Shown: positions 35,272 to 45,442 of the stretch, piece after piece
Layout of the letters: every line of letters begins with the position of its first letter
How positions within the stretch are numbered: position 1 is the first letter of the stretch
NCBI GenBank assembly: GCA_947632055.1
Contig: CANRNS010000004.1
Location: forward strand, 1 to 50,730
From: an uncultured Akkermansia sp.
GTDB lineage: Bacteria; Verrucomicrobiota; Verrucomicrobiia; Verrucomicrobiales; Akkermansiaceae
Reading direction: 5' to 3'
Length of the DNA: 50,730 nucleotides
Translations under genes and position numbers: made by a program
Notes under the pieces: generated by a model
The model's database searches: none
What the model saw: only the letters and a program-made list of their open reading frames with translations
What the model was told of the DNA's origin: nothing

Positions 35272-36270
35272 ATGATACGCATATACAAACAGTCAAACAA
35301 CGGCATTTCCCGCACGGTCGGACTGGATGAGCCGGTGAGCAACCGCGAAGAGCGCATCTTTTGGGTTGATTTGCTCACGCCGGATGCGCAGGAACTCTCG
35401 TTTGTGGAAGAGCTCTGCGGGCTTGAAATGCCCACTAAAGACGAGATGCGTGAAATTGAGGCGACATCGCGTTTGTATTGCGAAGATGGCGCACGGTTTA
35501 TGACGACGACGGTGCTTTCGCGGGTGGAGACGGATGATCCGATTATCGCCGAAATTACTTTCATATTAAAAAAAGATGTGCTCATCACGATACGGCACAC
35601 GGACTCTTATGCATTCCGCGTTTTTTCGCACACGCTTTTGCGGGCGCAGAGCACCAACCGTGACCTCGTCTTCATTGGACTGTTGGAGACCTTAGTGGAT
35701 CGGCAAGCCGATGTGCTGGAACGATTTGGCACGGTATTGGATGCGCTTTCCAAAAAGGTATTCGGCACACACCACGCCTCGCGGAAGGGTGAAAAGCAAG
35801 ATGATCCCGATACGGAGGACTTGCGTGATGCGCTGGAAGAATTAGGGCGCGTGGGCGACCTCATCACGCGCCAACGGGATGCGTTGGTAAACATGCTGCG
35901 CATGATTACCTTTGCCGGCAATGAGGATTCCTGCATGGATGCTCACGAGAATCTGTATGTACCGTTGCGACCGGTTTCACGAGACGTGAACTCGCTGGCA
36001 GAATATGCTTCATTCCTGTCTAACAAGATCAACTTCATGCTGGATGCCGTGCTGGGGCTCATCAACATTGAGCAGAACGATATCGTGAAGGTCTTCACCA
36101 TCACATCGATCGTCTTCCTGCCTCCCACGCTGGTGGCGAGTATATTCGGCATGAATTACCGCTACATCCCCTTTTTGGAGACTACGTGGGGCTTTTGGCT
36201 CTCGCTGATTTTGATGGTCATTTCAGCCGTTCTACCGCTGGTTATTTTCCGCATCAAACGCTATATTTGA
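35272..36270 (+). CDS. corA: CorA-type magnesium/cobalt transporter
   Basis: A 332-residue CorA/MIT protein. A cytosolic N-domain (1-270) with long helices is followed by two C-terminal membrane helices separated by the selectivity motif in ASIFGMNYRYIP (GMN). The start MIRIYKQSNNG is the ATG at 35272; upstream in-frame ATG at 35125 would add 49 unconserved residues. The CorA pore forms a pentamer in the inner membrane and imports Mg2+. It lies 6 bp upstream of argB. Confidence 0.9.
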   Translation: MIRIYKQSNNGISRTVGLDEPVSNREERIFWVDLLTPDAQELSFVEELCGLEMPTKDEMREIEATSRLYCEDGARFMTTTVLSRVETDDPIIAEITFILKKDVLITIRHTDSYAFRVFSHTLLRAQSTNRDLVFIGLLETLVDRQADVLERFGTVLDALSKKVFGTHHASRKGEKQDDPDTEDLRDALEELGRVGDLITRQRDALVNMLRMITFAGNEDSCMDAHENLYVPLRPVSRDVNSLAEYASFLSNKINFMLDAVLGLINIEQNDIVKVFTITSIVFLPPTLVASIFGMNYRYIPFLETTWGFWLSLILMVISAVLPLVIFRIKRYI

Positions 36271-36276
36271 ACTACC

Positions 36277-37185
36277 ATGATTGCCACACGCAAAGTTGAG
36301 CAACCGCAGCAAGAAATCCATAAGGCGAATATTCTCATCGAAGCTTTGCCATACATGCAAGCGTATCGGGATAAGACGATCCTCATCAAGTTCGGCGGGT
36401 CGGCGATGGATGACCCGGAGCTCGTGAAGTCATTGATGCGCGACATAGTCGTTTTGGAATCCATGGGGATGAACCCAGTGGTGGTTCATGGCGGGGGCAA
36501 AGCCATCTCGAAAGCTATGAATGAGGCCGGACTAGAGGCCGAGTTTATCAACGGTCTACGCGTCACGGGAGAGGATGCCATACGCATTGTGGAAGAAACC
36601 CTAACGGGCAGCATCAACCCCGGGCTGGTGGAAATGATACGCGAGCACGGCGGCTCAGCTGTCGGGATACCGGGCAGCAGCGTCTTTGTAGGCGAAAAAC
36701 TGCGTGAAAAAGACACCCAAGGCAGACCGGTAGACCTAGGGATGGTGGGAAGAGTGATAGGCTGCCAGCTTTCACGGGTGGAAGAGGCTCTCTCTCTGCA
36801 ACTCATTCCCGTGATATCGCCGTTGGCGCGGGAGCTGGGCACGCACCAATCACTCAACGTAAATGCCGATTTGGCAGCAGCTGCGCTGGCCAAGGAGCTC
36901 AAGCCGGTCAAGCTCGTCTATATCTCTGATGTGCCCGGCATCTTGCCTGACCCGCAGGATCAAACATGTATCATCAAGAGTATCGATCGACGCGAGGCGT
37001 TCCGCCTCATTGAAGAGGGCGTCATCACCGGCGGGATGATACCTAAGGTTAAGAGTGCGGTGGAAGCGCTTAACGCGGGTGTGCGCAAGGTTCACTTCAT
37101 TGATGGTCGCCTGCCTCACACCATGTTGCTGGAGATTTTTACGCCTGAAGGCGTGGGCACCGAAATTGTGCGCGAACAACGTTGA
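36277..37185 (+). CDS. argB: Acetylglutamate kinase ArgB
   Basis: A 302-residue amino-acid-kinase-fold enzyme that phosphorylates N-acetylglutamate in arginine synthesis. Motifs: LIKFGGSAMDD (Lys, phosphate loop), VVHGGGKAISKAM, INGLRVTGEDAI, SLNVNADLAAAALA, VYISDVPGIL and GGMIPKVKSAVEAL. An N-terminal extension of about 20 residues is present as in arginine-regulated enzymes of the cyanobacterial/plant type. It lies 12 bp upstream of the NAD kinase gene; no other arg genes are in the window. Confidence 0.94.
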   Translation: MIATRKVEQPQQEIHKANILIEALPYMQAYRDKTILIKFGGSAMDDPELVKSLMRDIVVLESMGMNPVVVHGGGKAISKAMNEAGLEAEFINGLRVTGEDAIRIVEETLTGSINPGLVEMIREHGGSAVGIPGSSVFVGEKLREKDTQGRPVDLGMVGRVIGCQLSRVEEALSLQLIPVISPLARELGTHQSLNVNADLAAAALAKELKPVKLVYISDVPGILPDPQDQTCIIKSIDRREAFRLIEEGVITGGMIPKVKSAVEALNAGVRKVHFIDGRLPHTMLLEIFTPEGVGTEIVREQR

Positions 37186-37197
37186 GCAGGTTTCGCC

Positions 37198-38034
37198 ATG
37201 GCAAATTCTCCCACCATCGGCATTTTGGCTCCGCACCGCAGCAACGCCTGCCTGCGCGCTCTTCACCAACTCCTGGAATGTTGCGGGCAGCGCGGTATGC
37301 ACGCGCGCGAGTTGGGCAAGAGCTGCGCCGACGCCGAGTGGCCGGACATTGTTGTGTGCCTTGGTGGGGATGGCACCATCCTCTCCGCGGTCGAACAAGC
37401 GGCGCGACACGGGAGCATCATCGCCGGAGTCAATATGGGCCACTTGGGTTTCCTGAGCGCCTGCGGGTGTGAGCAAGTGGAGGAACTGACCGAGGCTCTG
37501 GCCACAGCTGCTTACCGTGTGGAGCAACGTTCCATGCTGCAAGTCACTCCGAGCGGTCTGAACCCAACCACAGCGGAAGAGTCACACCTTGCGCTGAATG
37601 AAGTGGCGCTCATGCGCGCACAGACCGGCAAAATGATTGATGTGGATGTGGAGCTGGATGGCACGCTGCTCAATCGCTACCATGCGGATGGGGTGCTGGT
37701 CGCCACTCCGACGGGATCTACCGCATACTCGCTGTCGGCAGGAGGACCTTTGCTCTGGCCCACAGCAAAAGTGATGTGCCTCACGCCCATCTGCCCGCAC
37801 AGTCTCACGAACCGCTCCGTGGTGCTGCCGGAAGATGTGGAAATTACCCTGCACCCGCGCGAACGCCGCGGCCGCGTTGGCGAATCACTCATCTATTCCA
37901 CAGACGGGCAAGCTACGCACACCATCCCACTGAATGCAGCGCTCACCATCCGCAAAGCCCCGGTGAACTTGCACTTGCTTTTCCTGCCGGGCAGCGACTA
38001 CGCCACCCGCCTGCGAGCAAAACTTGGCTGGTGA
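37198..38034 (+). CDS. nadK: NAD kinase NadK
   Basis: A 278-residue NAD+/ATP phosphotransferase giving NADP+. Key motifs: CLGGDGTILSAVEQAA (GGDGT), GVNMGHLGFLSACG, NEVALMRAQTG and VATPTGSTAYSLSAGGPLLW. Slightly short, but all conserved blocks are present. It is likely cotranscribed with argB. Confidence 0.93.
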   Translation: MANSPTIGILAPHRSNACLRALHQLLECCGQRGMHARELGKSCADAEWPDIVVCLGGDGTILSAVEQAARHGSIIAGVNMGHLGFLSACGCEQVEELTEALATAAYRVEQRSMLQVTPSGLNPTTAEESHLALNEVALMRAQTGKMIDVDVELDGTLLNRYHADGVLVATPTGSTAYSLSAGGPLLWPTAKVMCLTPICPHSLTNRSVVLPEDVEITLHPRERRGRVGESLIYSTDGQATHTIPLNAALTIRKAPVNLHLLFLPGSDYATRLRAKLGW

Positions 38035-38081
38035 GTGGCAATCTGCCGTGCGGCCCCCGCACGACGCGCTCCTTTCCTTGA

Positions 38082-38318
38082 TCACCACTCGATAATATCC
38101 CGCCCCTGAGCATCATCGAAGGTGCCGAGCAAGATGCGGATGATGTCGATGATCTGCCAGATACAGAACCCTCCACCTGTCAGGATCTGCAAAATACCTG
38201 TGATGATTTTCCCCGTGTAAAGACGGTGCAACCCGCCGAAACACGAACAAAACAATAAACAGGCCAGTATGAACGTCACCGTCCGTGACCTTGGCGATAC
38301 ATTTTCTTCCAAATTCAT
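38082..38318 (-). CDS. TM2 domain membrane protein
   Basis: A 78-residue protein with two hydrophobic helices joined by a short turn. TM2 signature: FILACLLFCSCFGGLHRLYT, GKIITGILQILTGGGFCIWQ, then IIDIIRILLG. Function unknown; TM2 proteins are common small inner-membrane proteins. Convergent with nadK. It lies 42 bp downstream of another small membrane protein on the same strand. Confidence 0.85.
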   Translation of the reverse strand: MNLEENVSPRSRTVTFILACLLFCSCFGGLHRLYTGKIITGILQILTGGGFCIWQIIDIIRILLGTFDDAQGRDIIEW

Positions 38319-38360
38319 AAGATCATTTCAATTCAAAAGATATCTCTTCTCACTGCCGCC

Positions 38361-38573
38361 CTATTCGCTCGTCATCATCGCGGATTCATCGTACCCAATG
38401 AGCCACACCGCGCCCATCAATCCACACGCAAGTACCAACAAAAGCAAATCCACCTCCCACGGCGGACCCGGCGCCGGATCCACAATATGCCGAGGGCAAA
38501 AATAATTTTTCCCCCTCTCCACACGCCGATGCCACCAACCCCTGAGTCCTTGTCGCTGCTCCTTCGTCTCCAT
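38361..38573 (-). CDS. Small membrane protein of unknown function
   Basis: A 70-residue protein: basic N-terminal region with Trp/Arg, FCPRH, a Pro-rich patch (DPAPGPPWEVD), then one hydrophobic helix (LLLLVLACGLMGAVWLIG). Not assigned to a family, but the placement just before a TM2 gene and the position of the helix fit a real small gene. No clear SD. It could also be a chance frame. Confidence 0.45.
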   Translation of the reverse strand: METKEQRQGLRGWWHRRVERGKNYFCPRHIVDPAPGPPWEVDLLLLVLACGLMGAVWLIGYDESAMMTSE

Positions 38574-38638
38574 GTTCGTTACTTAAATAATTTCCGTAAA
38601 AGAATCACTAACCCTACCACACACACAACCACAATCGA

Positions 38639-41092
38639 TCACGTCGGCACATTCACGACACGTTTGGAAGGTGATTTTGGCACAAGCGTCTGCTCCTCGC
38701 CATTGACGAGCACCTTCACGGGTTGGGGTTCAGGAACGGCGCTTCGGATACTGAAAGAAGTGACCTTCCCATCCTTCCATTTTAAATTGACAGTCAGGTT
38801 GCCACGCGCTCGCAAACCAGTGGCTTTGCCTTCTTTCCACGCCGGAGGAAGCGCGGGCAACAACTCAATGCAACCCTCGTGGCTCTGCACCAACATTTCA
38901 CACACTGCCCCGGGCATCCCGAGCGCTCCATCCATTTGCATGGGTGGATGGTTGGTCATCAAATTGTCTAGCGTGTTGTAACGTAGCAGATTTTGGAGCA
39001 TTTCGTAGGCTTTCCCGCCATCGTGCAGGCGAGCGTAGAGAGCCGCACGCCACGGCCAAGTCCAACTGCGGCGGTTGTCGGCGCTCAGGCCTCGCAGCTC
39101 CAAACTTTTCGCGGCAGCATCGGCCAATTCCGGCGTGAGGCGCTTGGAAATTGTGGAACCTGGGAAGAGTCCAATGAGATGTGAAGTATGGCGATGGCCG
39201 GAGACCATATTCGGGCGATCCACGATCCATTCCTGCAAATAGCCGCCTGAGCCCACACGATCCGGAGCGAGTTTCTCGGATGCAGCGCGCAGTCGCTTTG
39301 CGAAAGCAGCATCGGTGCGGAGAACCTCCGCAGCCTGGGCCGTGAACTTAAAGAGCTCGCGCACGAGCTGTTGGTCATGAGCAATACCATCCTCAGTGGG
39401 ACCCCACTCATGAGACCAACCATCGGGCACCACAAGTGTACCAGTGGGTAGGTTTTTCAGTTCGGGATGCTGGGTTGCATCAATGGGTTGACCATTTGAT
39501 CGCAAACCCTCGCCGCCCGGACCGAGTTTTTTGAGTTTTTGCTCCCAGAAAAGGCAGAGTTCCTTGAAGATGGGATAGGCTGTTTTTTTCAGAAAGTCAG
39601 TGTCATGAGTAAACTGGTAGTGTTCCCAAAGATGCAGGGCAAACCAAGCGTTGGCGGTGGGGTACATCTTGATCCACCCCACGCCGCCCCAAGGATTGAG
39701 CGAGATACGCATCACCCAGCCGGGCGTTCCCTCGCCGTACACGTTCTTGGTAAAGTTCGAGAGCGGCTTGCGCATCGCCGCCAAGTAATCCAGCAAGGGT
39801 TCATGGCATTCGCTCAGGTTGGCTGTTTCCGCCGACCAGTAGCACATTTGGAAATTAATGTTGGTATGGTAGTCGCAGGCCCATGCAGCGCATACCTTGT
39901 TATTCCATATTCCCTGCAGATTCATGGGAAGATTGCCGGGACGAGAACCGCTGATCATCAGGTAGCGTCCGTATTGGAACATGAGCTGCTCGAGTCCCAA
40001 ATCATCAGCGTTTTTCCTGTACTGGGCAAGGCGTTCATCCGTGGGCAGGTCAGACGTTGTCGCTTTGCCGATTTTGAGTTTCTGGCGGTCAAAAAGGGAA
40101 GAAAAATCGTCCTTGTGGCGCTTGCGGAGCGAGGTGTAGTCAAGTTTTTGGGCGGCCCCTAAGATTCGCTGATTGCGAACTTTGGGCTCTTTTCCCTTCC
40201 AACCAACGGTGCAATCCATTTTGTAGTTGGTGGCAAGTGAAACGAGAATGGTGAACTTACGCGCGCCTGCGATGCGCAGGTAAGGAACTCCCTGTGCGCT
40301 GTACTTGGGGGTTTGTCCGGGGCCTCCCCCTTGGTATTCCACCGATAAGGAAGATGCCGCGCCATTTATCTCCACCTCTCCCCCCTCCGTCAAGACGACC
40401 ATTCTGCCCTCGAAAGTCTCACCATTTGCAAGCGTGCCAAACATGCGCAAACCATGGTCTCCATCCGTTTCGTAGCTTACACTGTGGAAAGGCATGAGCG
40501 CCACTTTAGCGTTGAGTGTGCCATTCCCCTTGACCTCAGCGTGGTACACAAATACATCATCGGGTCTGCTCACAAAGCTTTCGCGTGAATACTCCGTCTC
40601 TCCGCCACCACCTGAACCAGCGAAACTGCTCGTGACCGTGGCGTTCTTGAGATCCAGAGCACGCCGGTATTTGGAAACATCGCCCAAATCATCAAAAGCA
40701 ACAAAGAGCTGGGCAAAAGGCTGATAGCTGCCGAATTTGGTGGAATCCGAGGTAGGCCCATAATTGTAGCCAGAACCATTGTTGGATTTATTGTCCCCGC
40801 CGGACCACAAACTCACTTCGTTGAGCACCACACAATCCAAATGCACGCCACCATACACAGTAGCGCCCACACGTCCATTGCCCAACGGCAGCGTTTTGGA
40901 TTCCCACACATCCCCCGAACTCATGGATTCGTGGGAGTCTGCAGCGCCGTCAACAGCCCATGGCAGGGATATCGCTTTCACCTGAGCAGGCTTGTTGTAC
41001 CAGAGTTCGTTCTCGCGGGTCGCGTTCTTTCCGCAAGCGAGGGGCAAACACAGCAAGGTTGCCCACACAGTCACTTTCACTAGTTTCATCAT
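38639..41092 (-). CDS. GH95 alpha-L-fucosidase lipoprotein
   Basis: An 817-residue glycoside hydrolase family 95 enzyme that inverts terminal alpha-1,2-fucose from host glycans. Signal MMKLVKVTVWATLLCLPLAC ends at a lipobox Cys, so it is anchored to a membrane. The N-terminal beta domain shows LPLGNGRVGATVYGG and LNEVSLWSGG. The catalytic (alpha/alpha)6 region has YHTNINFQMCYWSAE with the paired Asn residues expected of GH95, WSHEWGPTEDGIAHDQQLV, and near the end NHPPMQMDGALG. Length about normal. It stands alone, minus strand. It fits FucU at 30.9 kb. Confidence 0.92.
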   Translation of the reverse strand: MMKLVKVTVWATLLCLPLACGKNATRENELWYNKPAQVKAISLPWAVDGAADSHESMSSGDVWESKTLPLGNGRVGATVYGGVHLDCVVLNEVSLWSGGDNKSNNGSGYNYGPTSDSTKFGSYQPFAQLFVAFDDLGDVSKYRRALDLKNATVTSSFAGSGGGGETEYSRESFVSRPDDVFVYHAEVKGNGTLNAKVALMPFHSVSYETDGDHGLRMFGTLANGETFEGRMVVLTEGGEVEINGAASSLSVEYQGGGPGQTPKYSAQGVPYLRIAGARKFTILVSLATNYKMDCTVGWKGKEPKVRNQRILGAAQKLDYTSLRKRHKDDFSSLFDRQKLKIGKATTSDLPTDERLAQYRKNADDLGLEQLMFQYGRYLMISGSRPGNLPMNLQGIWNNKVCAAWACDYHTNINFQMCYWSAETANLSECHEPLLDYLAAMRKPLSNFTKNVYGEGTPGWVMRISLNPWGGVGWIKMYPTANAWFALHLWEHYQFTHDTDFLKKTAYPIFKELCLFWEQKLKKLGPGGEGLRSNGQPIDATQHPELKNLPTGTLVVPDGWSHEWGPTEDGIAHDQQLVRELFKFTAQAAEVLRTDAAFAKRLRAASEKLAPDRVGSGGYLQEWIVDRPNMVSGHRHTSHLIGLFPGSTISKRLTPELADAAAKSLELRGLSADNRRSWTWPWRAALYARLHDGGKAYEMLQNLLRYNTLDNLMTNHPPMQMDGALGMPGAVCEMLVQSHEGCIELLPALPPAWKEGKATGLRARGNLTVNLKWKDGKVTSFSIRSAVPEPQPVKVLVNGEEQTLVPKSPSKRVVNVPT

Positions 41093-41942
41093 ATTTCCAC
41101 AGGATGTAAGATAAGGAAATCAGCCAGCGCTTCCATACGCGATGCCTCCTCGTCTTTCTGTCCATCAGGCTAACAGATGACGGCATATTTGTCACGCCGA
41201 AAAATACGTTGTGTACATTATTCGAACATTGGCTCTTGAAGAAAGGGTATCGCGAAGAATATCAATCCCAGCCACTTCTGGTAGACAACCCACCGGCGAA
41301 CAAACATCGTCTGAGTCGGTGTAGATCATCTTCATCACCATGTCCGAAAACATGGTGCATACCTGTTCCGTCAAGGCTACTCCTTTTCTCTGTCGAAAGT
41401 ATGGTAGCCCTGATGATCACGACTCCTGTTCCGAACTCTGATTCTCCGGAAAGGAACGCAGAGATGTGGGAGTATCGGGCATCTCGTAGTAAAGGGTGTA
41501 CATCATGTTAAGCGTATGGCCGAGCTCCCGCTCGTGCAGACGATCAGCTTTGCGCAGGTTGTACGGCTCGCCTGAGTTGCCCATCCATGTCTTCTCTTGC
41601 TCCTCCATACACGCATGAGATGCCTCCGCGGGTCGGCTCGTTTCATATATGGTTGTGCGGCTATACACGCTAAGGCTGGTGTATCAGGTGACGCCTCCCA
41701 CCACCACCAACAGTCAGCAACCATGAAGTTCGTTGATAGAGCAACCTGTTGCCAAAACCATCGTCAAACACGGGTCCTTTTCCTGGTGTAAAAGAGGAGA
41801 AAGGCGAACCACGCACCCGGGAAAGGCACACTGCATAAATGCCGCCCCTCCGCCCGCAATGCGTGTGAAGAGTTGTTTGCGTTTGCTATGTTGGGGAAAA
41901 TGTGCTACCATATGCGGGAGTGCAGGTAACTCAGGGGGAAAT
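41093..41942. other. Gene-poor region between GH95 and the HAD/GH84 operon
   Basis: About 850 bp between divergent genes. Only short overlapping frames are present, on both strands, none like a known family; one on the minus strand (41417-41668, ends EQES) has charged helical character (LRKADRLHERELGHTLN) and may be a gene remnant. The strong SD AGGGGGA at 41935 belongs to the HAD gene. No RNA or insertion sequence could be recognised. Confidence 0.5.
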
Positions 41943-42605
41943 ATGCTCAAGGCGATCATATTTGACATGGATGGAACGCTCGGGGACACGCTCTCCTTGT
42001 GTATAGAAAGTTACCGGCATTGCGTGGCTGAATTGACGGGACGAATGCCGACAGCCGCAGAGGTGGAAGCGTATTTCGGGGTGAGTGACCGCGGTGTATT
42101 GGGCAAATTGCTCGGTATGTCCCCTGAAGCTCCGAATCTGCCCATTGCCAGATTCGCGCAACTTTACGAACAGTTGCACGCCGAGTACGCCCCCAAACCA
42201 TTCGATGGAATTCATGAGCTTCTGGGACGCTTGTCCAAGCGAGGTCTGCGGCTGGCTGTCGTCACCGGCAAGGAATCGTACACCGCTCTGCCCACCTTGC
42301 GTCGTTTCGGCCTCGGCCGATATTTTGAAATGTGCCTGTACGGCGATCCTGACAGCAATGTCAAGGCAAAACGCCTGCAGGAGTACATGCAGCGCACCGG
42401 CATAGCCGCGCACGAGATGCTGTACGTGGGGGATATGCCCACAGATGTCGAACAAGCGCACCGCGCGGGGGTGCGCATGGTCTGCGCAGCCTGGGCGCCT
42501 GACTCTCCAAGGTACGAATCGGCTTGCCGATCTTTGCAACCGGAAGCCTATGCGAAAACCCTTGATGATTTCGAAAACTACGTGAACCTTATTTTGTCAT
42601 CATGA
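41943..42605 (+). CDS. HAD-superfamily phosphatase (phosphoglycolate phosphatase-like)
   Basis: A 220-residue HAD hydrolase. Motif I FDMDGTLGDT (nucleophile and acid Asp), helical cap 15-90, motif II VVTGKESYTALP, motif III with the Lys in VKAKRLQEYM, and motif IV LYVGDMPTDVEQAHRAG. Starts at an ATG preceded by AGGGGGA, the clearest SD in the window. It overlaps the GH84 gene by ATGA. A sugar-phosphate role, perhaps for N-acetylhexosamine metabolism, is only inferred from operon context. Confidence 0.88.
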   Translation: MLKAIIFDMDGTLGDTLSLCIESYRHCVAELTGRMPTAAEVEAYFGVSDRGVLGKLLGMSPEAPNLPIARFAQLYEQLHAEYAPKPFDGIHELLGRLSKRGLRLAVVTGKESYTALPTLRRFGLGRYFEMCLYGDPDSNVKAKRLQEYMQRTGIAAHEMLYVGDMPTDVEQAHRAGVRMVCAAWAPDSPRYESACRSLQPEAYAKTLDDFENYVNLILSS

Positions 42606-45442
42606 ACTTTATACGTACGCTTTTTCTCACCCTGTTCGTCTCGATAGTTATGGCCTCGGCCAATGAAAGTTTGGTGTATCCTACCCCGCAGCGCTGCGAG
42701 CTGGGCGACCAGTTTACCCGCGTGCAGGACGTCGTCGTATACATGCGCGATGCCAACTCGACCGGCGACCTGTGGGACCAGCTGCCCGCCCAAGCTGCCG
42801 GAGCCTACGCCCTGCGCATCAGCCCCGAACGCGTCGAGGTCTGGGTCAATGATGGAGACGCTCTCTATTACGCCAAGCAGACGCTCAGCCAGCTGCTTCG
42901 GGGTGTACCGGGAGCTCAGAGCGCCCAGGCGGATCCCTTCCCAAATCAAGATATAGCGCAGGTAGCTAAACTCGGCGAATTGCCCACGGGCGTTGTGGTA
43001 GATTGGCCGGATCTGCCTTACCGTGGCGTGATAGAAGGCTATTACGGCGTGCCGTGGAGCATGGAGGCGCGGCGTTCTCAGCTCGCGTTCTACGGGCGCA
43101 ACAAAATGAATGTCTACATCTATGCGCCCAAGGATGACCCCTACCATCATGGCAGAGGCTGCTATGAACCTTACCCTCCGGAAAAAGCCCAGGAGCTGCG
43201 CCAATTGGTGGATTGCGCCCGCGAAAATCATGTGCGCATGGTGTGGACGATTCACCCTGCCAACACAGTGCGCTGGGAGGTGGATGAGGGACGCTCGCAG
43301 TTGGAGGCTCTATGTCGCAAGCTGGAGGCAATGTACGAGTTGGGGATACGCGATTTTGGTCTGCTGGTCGATGACACGGCCGGCGAGATCGTCCGAGCTG
43401 AGCGCCAGGTGCAGCTCTCAAATTACCTCACGGAAAACTTTATCCGTAAACACCCGGACGTCAACCAAACCCTGATCATGTGCCCTTCCGGCTACAACCG
43501 CAGCTGGGCCAGGCCCGAAGAGCTGCGCACATTGGGCGAGGGGCTGGACGCCACGACCTGCGTGATGTGGACGGGGGATACGGTGGTGCATGATATTACG
43601 CTGGACGGGCAACGTTGGGTGAATCGCCATTTGGGGCGTCCAACCTTCGTGTGGTGGAATTGGCCGTGCAATGACTTCAAACCCAATCGCCTTTCCATGG
43701 GCCGCGCTTACGGTATAGGAACCGAAGAGGAGATGAAGTCGCAAATGAGCGGCTTTGTGGCCAACCCCATGGAAGAGGCCGAGGCAAGCAAGATAGGCCT
43801 TTTCAGCGTGGCGAACTACACATGGAACATCGCTCGTTATGATTCCCTGCGCACCTGGGAACAGGGCATCGAACGCCTCTACCCGCAACAAGCCAAGGCT
43901 ATGCGCCTCTTCTGCGAACATAACTCCTACCTCCTGCCCAATAATCACGGCTATGAACGCGAGGAATCCACCCGCTGCGCAGCCATCGCCAAAAAGTTCA
44001 TGGAGAACCTGGAGGACGAAGTGCTGAATGCCGATGCCACACGTGCGTTGAAAGAGGAATATGGACGCATTGGCGATGCGGGGAAGCAACTGCTCACCGT
44101 TCAGGATCCCCTACGCAATGAGATTGAGCCTTGGTTGAAGCAGTTCGAGATGCTGGGCCATGCCGGCTCCCTGGCCATGCAAACCTTGCTGGAATCCAGC
44201 GCAGAAGCAAAACTGCCTTCCTTCATGCAGGCTATGGATACCATCAGTGCCATGCGCATGACTGAACGGCATGGCTGGGATGGTCGACGCATGCTCCCCG
44301 CCCATGATGTGGAAGTCGCCATGTATGCCATGCAGCCCGCACTTCTCAAAGCCATGGAATACAACAACCGCTTCATCTACGCGCTCATGGCCGGGCACAA
44401 GCGCGTCAGCCCTGTCTTCTCGGCCAACTGTGGGGATGCTCATGCAGACGCCCAAGCCATGCGCGACGGCAACACGGATACGTTCTGGTCCAGCCAGACA
44501 ATGCAGTGCGAAGGTCAGTGGTTTTGTCTCGACTACGGTTCCCCGGTGAATATATATCGCGTGAGCTTGCTCATGGGCGGAGTTCGGGCGGCTGATTACG
44601 TTCCACAAGGGCAGTTTGAGGTGTCGGATGATGGCGAACATTGGTCTCCCCTTGGTGAAGAGTGCCGTGGTCCGGCAGCAGTGCTCAATTTGTCAGATCG
44701 TCCTGTCCGCGCCCGCATGGTGCGCTTCCGCATCACACGCCCCAACAACAAATGGGTGTCAATCTACGAATTTTCGATCAATCGCATGCCTCCTGCCTAC
44801 GCGACGAGTAACATGCGTGACTGTCCTCGCTTGCACGCCGTGGATTATCAGGATACCGTGGGAATCAACCGGGTCATGGAGGTGCTTACCCTGCAGCCCG
44901 GGGAGTTCCTGGACTTGCAAGTGCCAGGTCTGGTGGACCCGCTCTACCTCGAAATCAATTTGGAGAATGCCGAAGTGGAGCGATGGGCGGCCCTTGAGCT
45001 TACGGCGGAAGATGGGCAGAAAATCCCGATTCGTCCGCAGAGTGACCGCGGCGTCATTTTCATCAAAAACCCCGTGCAACAACCCGTGCGCGCCATGAAG
45101 CTTACTAACGCCGGTTCCGAGCCCCGTCAGATTCGTCTTACCAGTTTCCGCATGGGCTACGCTGCCGGTGAGGGAAGCTCGGCCGTGCAATTGCTCACCG
45201 ACCAGGATTTGACGACCGGCATCAACTGCCAGAACAAACCCGTAACCGTCTCGATCCCCCGCCCACCGGGCATGTGCGAGGCGATTGTGGTAGGCACAGC
45301 TTCATGCAGCATCGAAGGGGCGCAAGAGCTTTCCTCGTCCCTGCACCTGCATCATTTCACCTTGCCGCCCGGGGAGGAGCCATTGAAACTCACTGCTCCG
45401 CAGCAAGCCGGCAAGTTCATCAATGAAATCATATTAAAATGA
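42602..45442 (+). CDS. GH84 beta-N-acetylhexosaminidase, secreted
   Basis: A 946-residue exo-acting hexosaminidase. Signal peptide MNFIRTLFLTLFVSIVMASA. N-terminal GH20b-like domain (21-130), then the GH84 barrel (YRGVIEGYYGVPWSMEARRS; NVYIYAPKDDPYH; WTIHPAN) with the catalytic pair in LLVDDTAGE (Asp257, Asp258), and CPSGYNRSW with substrate-binding Tyr. A helical region follows, then a coagulation factor 5/8-type carbohydrate-binding domain (FCLDYGSPVNIYRVSLLMGG) and a C-terminal beta domain. The mechanism uses the substrate's acetamido group. It overlaps the HAD gene upstream and the esterase downstream by 4 bp each. Probably trims GlcNAc from mucin O-glycans. Confidence 0.92.
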   Translation: MNFIRTLFLTLFVSIVMASANESLVYPTPQRCELGDQFTRVQDVVVYMRDANSTGDLWDQLPAQAAGAYALRISPERVEVWVNDGDALYYAKQTLSQLLRGVPGAQSAQADPFPNQDIAQVAKLGELPTGVVVDWPDLPYRGVIEGYYGVPWSMEARRSQLAFYGRNKMNVYIYAPKDDPYHHGRGCYEPYPPEKAQELRQLVDCARENHVRMVWTIHPANTVRWEVDEGRSQLEALCRKLEAMYELGIRDFGLLVDDTAGEIVRAERQVQLSNYLTENFIRKHPDVNQTLIMCPSGYNRSWARPEELRTLGEGLDATTCVMWTGDTVVHDITLDGQRWVNRHLGRPTFVWWNWPCNDFKPNRLSMGRAYGIGTEEEMKSQMSGFVANPMEEAEASKIGLFSVANYTWNIARYDSLRTWEQGIERLYPQQAKAMRLFCEHNSYLLPNNHGYEREESTRCAAIAKKFMENLEDEVLNADATRALKEEYGRIGDAGKQLLTVQDPLRNEIEPWLKQFEMLGHAGSLAMQTLLESSAEAKLPSFMQAMDTISAMRMTERHGWDGRRMLPAHDVEVAMYAMQPALLKAMEYNNRFIYALMAGHKRVSPVFSANCGDAHADAQAMRDGNTDTFWSSQTMQCEGQWFCLDYGSPVNIYRVSLLMGGVRAADYVPQGQFEVSDDGEHWSPLGEECRGPAAVLNLSDRPVRARMVRFRITRPNNKWVSIYEFSINRMPPAYATSNMRDCPRLHAVDYQDTVGINRVMEVLTLQPGEFLDLQVPGLVDPLYLEINLENAEVERWAALELTAEDGQKIPIRPQSDRGVIFIKNPVQQPVRAMKLTNAGSEPRQIRLTSFRMGYAAGEGSSAVQLLTDQDLTTGINCQNKPVTVSIPRPPGMCEAIVVGTASCSIEGAQELSSSLHLHHFTLPPGEEPLKLTAPQQAGKFINEIILK

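Noticed and set aside
41417..41724. Overlapping minus-strand frames in the 41-42 kb gap
   Set aside because: No family similarity, weak starts and mutual overlap; kept only as a possible remnant.
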